A stretch of 64,000 nucleotides of DNA from assembly GCA_014529385.2 (NCBI GenBank), contig CM043969.1, positions 11,986,648 to 12,050,647 on the forward strand, given 5' to 3'. This document shows positions 44,453-52,393 of this stretch, one piece after another. Every line of letters begins with the position of its first letter. Within the stretch, counting starts at the first letter, position 1. A program made the translations under genes and the position numbers. This DNA is from Adiantum capillus-veneris (lineage: Eukaryota > Streptophyta > Polypodiopsida > Polypodiales > Pteridaceae). The notes under the pieces are model-generated. The model was given only the letters and a program-made list of their open reading frames with translations. It was not told the DNA's origin and did not search any database.

Positions 44453-45710
44453 AGTCCTGGTACATTTCCCGTTGGGTATCGGGTACTGGATGTACTTGAG
44501 GTGGTGCTAATTGAGCAGGAGGTGCATACTGACGCTCCCTTACATACCCTTTGTTGTAATAGCACTCCTCTATTGGGTGGTTTGTCCATTTTTTTTCAAT
44601 AGCACACCATTTAAGTGTTTTTGGCAATGGTTTTTGGTATGGTGCCATCCTTTTTAGAGCATCTTCTATCATTTGCTCCACATTTGGCATGGTTGTTGTT
44701 TGAATATTCTTTTTAGTGGTAGTCTCGCTCACTACGGAGGAAGAGCTACTGGGTGCAAAATCTGTATCCGCTGACACCTCTCCATAAACCGTACAGTTAT
44801 CCACTAAGTACAATGCCTCTATCGTTACTTTCTCGAAACTTGTACAAGCTTTCAAGTGCAAGTCCTTCTTGAGAGTGTCGTTTCTCAATCCTTCAATAAA
44901 GAGAACAGATAGTCTGTCATCTTGTGGTCGTTCACGTACTGGACTTCTCTCACTGTATTGTTTGAAGCGAAGTGAAGCTTCCTTCACTTTTTCGTGTTCT
45001 CTCTGTTTAAAAGCATATATTTGTGAGACCGTATTGTGCTTAATCCCTCGTTTTGAGAATTCCTCAGCAAACTCTCTTAGCAAATGGTCAATGTCATGGA
45101 ATCCCCCTATGTTCAGTGGTTGAAACCATGTCAATGCCGTACCTTCCAGAGTAAGACCAAATCCCTCGTATTGTGTATGGAATTCTGTTATCTGCTCAGC
45201 TCTTAAGACTTGCTTAAAGAGTGACACATGTGCATACGGATCTCCTGAACCACCATACTTCTTTGGCATACACTTCGCGACTTGAGATGGTCTCATACGT
45301 CTATGGTCTGCTACCAATCTCATTGCTCCTGTGTCCCAGCTAAAGCTTTCTCTAGCATCATGGACTTCATGGGTTACCCTTGTCGGTTCCCCTGCCCTGA
45401 ATCTACTACTAGGAGGTAAATGTGATGGTTCCGCTTCGAACCTTGGACCTGGAGTGGTATATGTGTGGATTGGAACTGCACTACCTCGATTCGTATCCAT
45501 TGACTCTCTGGAATGTAATGATCCCATTGGTCCGGGCTTCGAGTACGGAGGTTGGCTGGAAGAGTCAGCAACCTGAGTTCTTTGTCCTCCTGTCGTCATT
45601 GGGTTTTGCCCTCCATTTGTTGGTGTTGGTCTTTGTGAGCTAGAAGTAACATAATACTGATGTAGTGGTCCCCCAAAGTATGTATATCCTTCTAATTCTT
45701 TCTTGCCCAT
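44379..45710 (-). CDS. gag: GYP2 Gag (capsid), 443 aa
   Basis: Residues 20-110 are Ser/Pro/Gln/Thr rich. The capsid domain spans about 125-320, with KYGGSGDPYAHVSLFKQVL, GLTLEGTALTWFQPL, DHLLREFAEEFSKRG, QIYAFKQREHEKVKEASLRF and LSVLFIEGLRNDTLKKDL. A WCAIEKKWTNHPIEEC segment near residue 390 is a possible Cys/His element and parallels WCSIFLGPHTMSEC in GYP1. The ATG at 45710 overlaps the end of ORF0 by 19 bases. The frame is intact; continuation into the nucleocapsid needs a change of frame. Confidence 0.85.
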   Translation of the reverse strand: MGKKELEGYTYFGGPLHQYYVTSSSQRPTPTNGGQNPMTTGGQRTQVADSSSQPPYSKPGPMGSLHSRESMDTNRGSAVPIHTYTTPGPRFEAEPSHLPPSSRFRAGEPTRVTHEVHDARESFSWDTGAMRLVADHRRMRPSQVAKCMPKKYGGSGDPYAHVSLFKQVLRAEQITEFHTQYEGFGLTLEGTALTWFQPLNIGGFHDIDHLLREFAEEFSKRGIKHNTVSQIYAFKQREHEKVKEASLRFKQYSERSPVRERPQDDRLSVLFIEGLRNDTLKKDLHLKACTSFEKVTIEALYLVDNCTVYGEVSADTDFAPSSSSSVVSETTTKKNIQTTTMPNVEQMIEDALKRMAPYQKPLPKTLKWCAIEKKWTNHPIEECYYNKGYVRERQYAPPAQLAPPQVHPVPDTQREMYQDYGDRKTATGIGTTTTFTRSKTSRH

Positions 45711-46300
45711 TGTTGATATTGCCTGCCATACTTGTCGTAAGCGGCAATTTTCACTTCCAATCCCTCTGTGTAGGTAAAAACATAAAGTCTTTTTTGGTCT
45801 GTCAACTCTCCAGTGTAGGGTTCTTCACATCTATAATAGAGATGCTGCTCCCCATTATTATATTTGTATAGCCCCACATAGATGTTATCAGTGTTGATCC
45901 TTGTAGTTTCATTCTCTCTTCTTAACCTCGCATCAGGGAATTTTATTATTGGTGCCTTCTCCTCAAGTTCTTCATCTACTTTGGCTTTGGTACCCATCAA
46001 ACCCCACTTGTCCACAATGTTAGGGTTTAGGACTACCAAGTACATGGTACCCTCGTCATCTAGATATCTATCTCCGCTATAGCTCACAAGCACTAAGTCC
46101 TTGAACTCACTAGTCGTCTCCTCTATCTTTACACAATAGCGGTCCATTCCATCTTTGTAGATCTTGGCACCTTGCTCATTGTCGTACTGATATTTTATGA
46201 ACAATAGCTTCATTGTGGCGGAAGGGTTTGATGATTCTGTTGCCATATTTTCTCTGTTGTTCAGGTCTCTCCGAAGAAGTATCAGAAACACTTCCTTCAA
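45692..46300 (-). CDS. GYP2 ORF0, upstream of and overlapping Gag, unknown function
   Basis: 202 codons from the first ATG, or 184 from MATESSNPSATMKLL (46246), which looks the better start because the sequence becomes protein-like there. It reads IKYQYDNEQGAKIYKDGMD, DLVLVSYSGDRYLDDEG, NIYVGLYKYNNGEQHLYY and ends YDKYGRQYQQWARKN at a TAG inside the Gag start region (19-base overlap, different frame). A second open minus frame (about 46465-46205, FEIGQEPPEYQPKQGEP) precedes it and may be its displaced N-terminus. Many Tyr and Asp residues; no family recognised. Ogre-type elements also carry an ORF before Gag, but I cannot show homology. Confidence 0.6.
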   Translation of the reverse strand: MKEVFLILLRRDLNNRENMATESSNPSATMKLLFIKYQYDNEQGAKIYKDGMDRYCVKIEETTSEFKDLVLVSYSGDRYLDDEGTMYLVVLNPNIVDKWGLMGTKAKVDEELEEKAPIIKFPDARLRRENETTRINTDNIYVGLYKYNNGEQHLYYRCEEPYTGELTDQKRLYVFTYTEGLEVKIAAYDKYGRQYQQWARKN

Positions 46301-46587
46301 AGATCGGCTCTATTGGTTGCACCCAACTTTGGTTTACTCTCCCTTCGGTTGATATGACACTTGCTGGTTCCCCTTGTTTTGGTTGGTATTCTGGAGGTTC
46401 CTGCCCGATCTCAAATTCATCAATTCCCCTAAAGGACTTTAACTTTTCCGTCTCGGCAATTTATTTTCCTCAATTTTTGTGGTCAGAATTGATCCAAACT
46501 GATTGATACTTTGTCAATTGTTTAATCTTGTCAGTTGGACAACTTCTGTTTCATCAAGTGAGAATTTTGTTGCAGTTATGCTCAAAA

Positions 46588-47302
46588 AGACATTATACGC
46601 GTATGATGTCTTTTTTTCACAGATTTAGACAATTTTGGTTATACTCACTCTCAGTAGCCCCCTTATGCTCTTTCCACTCACAAAATTCAGTTTGAACTCT
46701 GTTTGAGCAAGTTATGGCTAATTTAGGCTTTTCGGTAATTTTCCGCTTTTGACTTGTTTTGGGTCAATTGTGATCCAAATGGGATGAAACTTGAAATATA
46801 ACCTCTAGATAGCTATTACAATGGATCTGTGTTGGCAAAGTATCAAAATATGTCCAAAATTAGGTCAAAGACATCATACGCGTATGATGTCTTTTTCATC
46901 AATTTGGGTCAAAACTTGATATTTATGCTTCCTACAGTGCTTGTAACAATCTTGTCAGGTCAGATATCAAAAATAAGCAATGGATGTGCCAAAGACATTA
47001 TACCGTATGATGTCTTTTGTCCCAGATTTTGACTATTCTTGGTTTTAAGCCTTCTCCAATGTTTATAATTGGTTTCAAGTGTTTTTGTCAGGTTTGAATG
47101 TAAAAACAAGATCTGAATCCAAAATTTCCTCTTCTTTGCGTTTCTTGGACTCCGACTTGTCTTTTTGGGTTTCTTTGAGTGTTAATGCTCTTGTTTTAAG
47201 TTGAAATTAGAGTATAACTCCCCTTTTGAACACTCTGGTAAAGTCAAAATTTCTGTTTTGGTCTCTGTTTGGTTATTTAGACATCATACGCGTATGATGT
47301 CT
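46588..47302. promoter_or_regulatory. GYP2 palindrome array R (four 24-bp palindromes) in the 5' leader
   Basis: Copies at 46588-46611 (one mismatch), 46869-46892 (perfect), 46993-47015 (one mismatch and a one-base loss) and 47279-47302 (perfect). Spacings are 281, 124 and 286 bp, matching three successive spacings of array L. It lies between the PBS-proximal leader and ORF0/Gag. Spacers show only patchy similarity to array L (GATCCAAATGGGATGAAAC here, GATCCAAATTGGATAAAAC at 34391), so the palindromes are much better conserved than what separates them. Confidence 0.93.
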
Positions 47303-47838
47303 AAAGTTGCAGATTTCTAGTTTTTTGGCACAGAATCCTTCCTAAAGCTTTCTCTAGTGCTCAGCAACTCCCAGATACACAGAAAATTTCTCTGACTTTT
47401 GTTTATTGCAAGTTTCACTACTAACTCGACGGTTTAGTGATCTAACATGCAATCAACCATATCAAGCAAATACTCCAATGATTACTAGCTCTAGATCAGG
47501 ATCAAATGAAGTCCTACCTAAGCTATTCCTAATCATAAAATGGGTTTGGTAATTGTGATTTTAAAGAGATCCACTGCCACTCACGGACTAGCAAATTCTT
47601 CTTCTATCAACAACTACTCAACACCAACAAAACAACAAACAAATCTAAGCTAATCTAAAAATACTGTCAACACGGGAGACCCAGGAATACCCCACTTCCT
47701 AGTATCTCTCGAGATCTTCAGAGTCCACCACTCCTAGATCTTTTCTAACTAAAGTATACAAAGTAGTTTATACGACTCACCTCGTAGGATTAGTCTAAGG
47801 TCACCTACTTAGGGCTCTCGTCCCTGGTAGCGGCGCCA
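47303..47838 (-). other. GYP2 PBS and proximal leader
   Basis: The primer-binding site starts TGGCGCCGCTACCAGGGA at 47838-47821, two bases inside the LTR. Its first eight bases match the Asp-tRNA type PBS (TGGCGCCG) I know from Athila-like elements; the rest fits less well, so the tRNA is uncertain. The ~500-bp leader has no ORF. Confidence 0.75.
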
Positions 47839-47840
47839 AA

Positions 47841-48771
47841 TGTTAAAGCGGTTACGTCGCTAGCAGAAGCTAAATAGCGAGAACTCAACCAACAACAGAA
47901 TTTGTCAGACGAGGACGAAGCTTGACCCGCAGGCGCATGGAAACAACTAGGTGGGTGTCAAATCACCTACTCGACCTTCTAAAGACAATCACTACTAAGG
48001 AAATCAAATCTAAGTTCTAGAATACGCAAGTGACTGAAATCCGTACTACAAACGAATACTATACGAAACAGGATCTAGAATCATTGAATCGATCTCAAAC
48101 TCAAGGGGAAGTCTATACACTAGGTAAGAACAAGACCCTAAAGACTTGAACTGCAAAATCAACCTATAACCACTCCGTGCGGTAAACGCGTATGAAGACA
48201 GGCCGAAAAATACAGGTGATCGAAACTTGACCCCGATGGTACTAATGTGTAGCTCTACTCGTTGTGGTTCTATAGATATGCTGCATGCTCTATTCCGACA
48301 CACGAGTTGGAAGAAAACTCACAGCGAAGCTCGTAGGAACTTACCACACATAGAAGCCGATAGCGCGCACTCTGGTATCAGTGCGTAGCTCTCGCCGTTG
48401 CTAACACAATGGCGGTGTCACTTCTCCAATGGCGGCTCTGTAGCTCGCGTAGCAAGTAGATAAGACTCTCTCTCTCTCTCTCTCACTCAGTCACGGCGCT
48501 CAAAAACTCACTTTGATTAATAATCTGAATCCTCTTAGGTTACAAAAACTTTGGCTTATATACCTCAGCCTTGGAGGTGAGAACATCTCTACTAATTACA
48601 TCAGCAAGTGAAGTTACTTCGGGATTACAAGTTGGAAACTCAATTGAGTCCCGTTACTTAATGAATGGCTCAATTCAAAATCAATGTCGGAAAGACATTT
48701 ATTACAATCAATGGTTACAAAAATGATGAGTGTGAGCAAAAATGTGGGTGTGATCCTCTGCTGGCTCAACA
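47841..48771 (-). repeat. GYP2 5' LTR (931 bp)
   Basis: TGTTAAAG ... CTCAACA on the + strand. The minus-strand TATA core is at 48555-48562. Most differences from 29848-30776 are transitions, with a longer (CT)n run. The right end abuts target duplication CCAAC (48772-48776). Confidence 0.95.
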
Positions 48772-48776
48772 CCAAC

Positions 48777-50745
48777 TCTTGGTCAAGATCTCCATGATTC
48801 CCTCCTCTTTTTGAAAGCCATCCCCAAGATTCTTAGGAAGGCGCTAGGGATTGTGCAAACATTTGCTATGGCTTCGGGGTCGAAGTGTAGTGTTGAGAAG
48901 TCTAGACTGATATCCCTGACAGAAAATGACTCATTTGATCCATCGGTTTGGTCAGGGAGATTGTGTCTAGAGGAAGGATATTCCTACATTTGGGCGCTCC
49001 CTTGGGGTGGATGTTACATATAAGCAAAGGTTCAAGTGGGTTTTAGAGAAGATCCAGAAAAAATGAGAAGGTGGGAGTTTGTGTTACTTCCCTTCCAGAG
49101 TCTGGTCAAAGTGATCAATGCATTTATGCTTCCTTATATTATCTTCACGAGCCCACTCCTCAAAATAGCCAAATGCAACTGGAAGGAGTTTCTGAAATCT
49201 ATCAAAAGATTCTTATGGAGGAACAACACCAAAGCATCGACACCATGGCAATGGGCAAAATGGGAAGTGATCAGTCGATTGGTAATCCAGGTGGCCTCGA
49301 GATTCTCAACCCTGTTGTTCATGTTGAGGCCCTTTTGTGCCAAATTTGTGGTCTCATTTACAAATCAAGACCAGTCTTGGTCTATCATGACCAAGGATAA
49401 GATAGACAAGGAAAAATTGTGCTCTAAAGGTGGTCAGTGGAAAGGGATTGAGATGCACAATAAATTGCTAGCCCCGAGGTGGGCTAGTTTGAGCCTTGGT
49501 GGCATCATAGGAGAGCTCGTGCAAAAGTGCAAGAAAGCAACATGGGTACTAGAATGGGAGGAAATAACCAGATACTTCCAGGCCTCGATTTGTGGTCTCA
49601 ATTATAACTCAAGACCGGTCTTAGTCTATCATGACCAAGGATAAGACAGACAAGGAAAAATTGTGCTCTAAAGGTGGTCGGTGGAAAGGGATTGAGATGC
49701 ACAATAAACTGCTCCCCAGGTGGGCTAGTTTGAGACTTGGTGGCATCACAGGAGAGCTCGTGCAAAAGTGCAAGAAAGCAACATGGGTACTAGAATGGGA
49801 GGAAATAACCAAATACTTCCAGAACTCCATCTCGCACTGGTCCCCTTGGCTATCTAAGGTTGTTGGTGTAACTTTGAACCCCTACTAGAGAGAAATTGCA
49901 AGAAGGATAAACAATAAAGGACTCCAGTGGTTGATGTGACTTTGGGATCAAAATAACATGTGTTGGATATCCTTAGAGCAGTTGGTTGCCCCATTTCAAC
50001 TCAATGGCACTGAGAAGCTGCTTGTCAGCAGAGCTGTTGACATCCTGGACAATACTTTGATGCCAATCTGGGAATCAATCTTTGAGTGGAAAGTTTGGAA
50101 ATGGCCCATGAGTAGCCATTTCTTTAAACCTTATACCAAGGGCATCTACTTAGCATTAATGTATGAATCTGATTTGTTTGCTTCCTTGAACAAACAGTGG
50201 AAAAAGCAATGATCGGAGGCCTGCTGAATTGAGGTCATAAAGAATATTTGGAATCCACAGTTGCCTCAGTTTATGAAGGCATTTTTGTGGAAGATCCTAT
50301 GGGGGGCTTTACCGACAGGCATCAAGATTTAGGCAAGGGATATCGGGTCCAATAGATGCTTCGGGTGCAAAGTGGCTAGCAAAGACCTCGTCCACCTCTT
50401 CATGGAATACCCAACAATTAGATAACTAACAAAGAAGGTGTGCAAATGGATACAAAGAACGTGGAAGATAGGGTTCTTCAAGAAGTATCTATGCCTTGAA
50501 GGAAAACAGTTTCTAAGTCCTGCACTCCTAATATGTAATCAAATTGTCAGATACTATTTCTTTCACAATACTTGGAAGGCTAGGAATGGACGTGTATTCG
50601 ATGGCAACCTCTCTATGGAAAGCTTCTCTAAAATTGTACAGAATAGTAAGGAGATGATACATGTGTTAGGTAAGAGACAAAACTTGGAGGATTGGCTTAG
50701 AACAATGTTGGGGTGTAGGCAAGATGGCCATGAGAACCACCTCTA
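48777..50745 (+). pseudogene. LINE-B reverse transcriptase 3' half and zinc-finger C-terminus
   Basis: Resumes the LINE-B reading. The box that should be FADD reads DLHDSLLFLKA (48787-48819), so the first catalytic Asp is His. Then FAMASGSKCSVEKSRLI, FLWRNNTKASTPWQWAKW, APRWASLSLGG-type, a 244-bp duplication and KAFLWKILWGALPTGIKI. The zf-RVT motif is CFGCKVASKDLVHLFMEYP, with the last Cys changed to Tyr. It ends LEDWLRTMLGCRQDGHENHL at TAA 50744-50746. No poly(A) tail is seen before copia sequence starts. Confidence 0.88.
49344..49829 (+). repeat. 244-bp direct tandem duplication inside LINE-B
   Basis: 49344-49587 and 49588-49829 are near-identical, both beginning ATTTGTGGTCTCA and both ending in a Trp/Glu-rich EWEEIT segment. 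The duplication repeats part of the RT C-terminal domain and includes small indels (CTAGCCCCGAGG against CTCCCCAGG). Confidence 0.92.
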
Positions 50746-50761
50746 ATTTTACTTTTCTCTA

Positions 50762-50919
50762 ATGAATATAGAGATAGAAAGTGAGAGTTCACTCCAAAGT
50801 TCACATTCTACTCCACTAACCCAACTCTATTGTGTGTGCTTCGTCTTCTTCCCCTTCTCTCCTTCCGTCTCTTGCACTCACTGCACGGGATCACCGATCC
50901 CCACAACTGGTATCAGAGC
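50762..50919 (+). mobile_element. Copia element COP2: end of 5' LTR and PBS
   Basis: TGGTATCAGAGC at 50908-50919 is the classic initiator-Met-tRNA primer site of plant copia elements. It lies two bases after ...CCCCACA (50905), the LTR end. The LTR start is unclear; the 140 bp from 50762 fit R-U5 only. Confidence 0.85.
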
Positions 50920-51549
50920 CCGGGCGGGTCCCGGCTACACTTTGCGCGTGCAGGCCTCCTAGTTGGATAGGAATTGCAAGAGCAATGGAAGCTCTGCAGA
51001 GCTGAAGAAGGAAATCGACACAGCCGGCAACATGAGCAGCAAGGCAATTAAAAAAGGCATTTGGGAGCTTGAAACAGTGCTAAGCTAGGCTTGCAAGGAA
51101 TTGAGCTCTTCTTGACTGTGAGAGCTGCAGATAGGAAGATCTCGGCAGATCGGCAGCAAAGAAGCATTGCAAGCCTTGAAGGCATTCAAGTCCCAAAGCA
51201 AGGCCGTATCAGTGAAATTCGGCAGCAAACCGAGCAGAAGAACAATCCCTTGAAGTAACAAAGATCGAGCAAAGCAGAGCCTTGAAGGCTTGGAAGCGAA
51301 GTCGGGCAAGAGGGATTCTGAGAGTTTGGGAGTGTGTGTGTGTGTGTGTTCTCTCTCACACACACATTGTAGAAGTTGCAGGCATCGCTGGTCAAAGCAA
51401 AGCAAGTCAACTGGTAGATTTGCAGTGAGCAGAGCAGAGCTTCGGGAGAAAGGGAATCGAGGGTCGCGAGCAGCAAGCAAGCCCGCACGCGCGCACACTC
51501 ACACACAAACTGAGCTCGTCAGTCGTCATTTCTGCAGGCTTTCGTCGCT
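50920..51549 (+). other. COP2 leader-like sequence with microsatellite
   Basis: Non-coding, GA-rich leader with (GT)n at 51331-51349 followed within ten bases by (CA)n, a potential hairpin. No Gag, integrase or RT core is found where a full copia element would have about 4 kb of coding sequence. Confidence 0.6.
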
Positions 51550-52026
51550 TTGACAGTCAGTAGTAAGAAAAAAACCTTGCATACACTTTGTGTGCAACAG
51601 ACCAATCCCACTAAAAGCCTCGACAACCCCTCCGTTCATTTCAACCTGCAGAAGGGGAAGGCATTGAGTACCCCATTGCTTACATATTTGAAACTTAGCA
51701 AGAACGAATGTCCTAAATTTACTAAGGAAAAAGCTGCAATGGCTACGGTTCCTTATGCTTCAGCTTGTGGCAGTCTCATGTATGCCATGGTGGCTACGAG
51801 ACTTGACATTGCACATGCAATGGGAGTTGTCAACAAATTTATGTCTAACCTTGGTAAAAAGCATTGGGATGATGTCAAGTCAATTCTCAGGTACTTGAGT
51901 GGCACAGCGGATAAACAATTATGCTATGGTCGTAGAGGACACAAGACACACACACCCGAGTCAAAGTGTGATCGAGATAGACACAGTCCAGCAGTGAGAG
52001 AGCTTGAGAGATTTGAGCAAGCGTAG
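51550..52026 (+). pseudogene. COP2 remnant of RT end / RNase H start
   Basis: Reads KALSTPLLTYLKLSKNECP, MATVPYASACGSLMYAMVA, TRLDIAHAMGVVNKFMSN and HWDDVKSILRYLSGTADK then CYGRRG. This is the conserved end of copia RT. After that the frame is unrelated polar sequence, so the RNase H catalytic part is lost. Fusion of this stretch to the PBS/leader shows a large internal deletion. Confidence 0.9.
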
Positions 52027-52032
52027 ATAGAT

Positions 52033-52036
<4 letters not shown>

Positions 52037-52069
<33 letters not shown>
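52037..52069. repeat. (GA)n microsatellite
   Basis: About sixteen GA units directly after the COP2 RT remnant. Confidence 0.95.
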
Positions 52070-52072
<3 letters not shown>

Positions 52073-52393
52073 ATTACAGCTCCTTCGACTCCAACGTCAA
52101 CGATATCAGCATACAGGTAGAGCGAGAGAGCGCCATCGTCTCCCGGCTCGATTTCAACATTGGCGACGCTCTTTTTGACATTGACTCTCGACGATTCTCC
52201 CTTGAGACTATTCGGCTAGCCACTTCTGTCCAACAGCAGAACGCGACATCGGTTTCATTTTTTGGCACGACTCAAGTTCTCGGTGACCTTGATGTCTCGA
52301 TACCCCTAGTTACATGGCGAATTTTCAACATCCAACCCCAACACACGGACGAGCGATTTCTCGCGGACGACTATGCTTGCAACATGCGCGGGT
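52070..52393 (+). other. Open frame without ATG, unknown
   Basis: About 105 codons open in one frame, e.g. DSNVNDISIQVERESAIVSR and NIGDALFDIDSRRFSLETIR, ending at TGA 52391-52393. Composition is protein-like and CpG-rich compared with the flanks. No start codon or domain. It could be a host exon fragment captured by the copia element or chance. Confidence 0.3.

Larger units (their letters stand above)
29560..48771 (-). mobile_element. Giant Ty3/gypsy element GYP2 (19.2 kb) with three LTRs
   Basis: Transcribed right to left. In transcript order it has an LTR (47841-48771), PBS, leader with four palindromes, ORF0, Gag, nucleocapsid and PR1, RT, and RNase H. Next come a double-HHCC integrase, second protease and W-P-K tail, five more palindromes, an accessory ORF, PPT, LTR (29848-30776), a 43-bp PBS/PPT remnant and a short LTR (29560-29804). 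The outer ends share TSD CCAAC. The two full LTRs differ at about 20 positions in 930 by eye, so insertion was fairly recent. Frameshifts make it defective. Size, upstream ORF and accessory ORF recall Ogre/Tat or Athila elements, but I cannot place the lineage without phylogeny. Confidence 0.95.

Noticed and set aside
34207-47302. Palindromes as MITE or foldback insertions
   Set aside because: No target duplications flank the 24-mers, and the surrounding ~283-bp units are themselves related, so they belong to the array.
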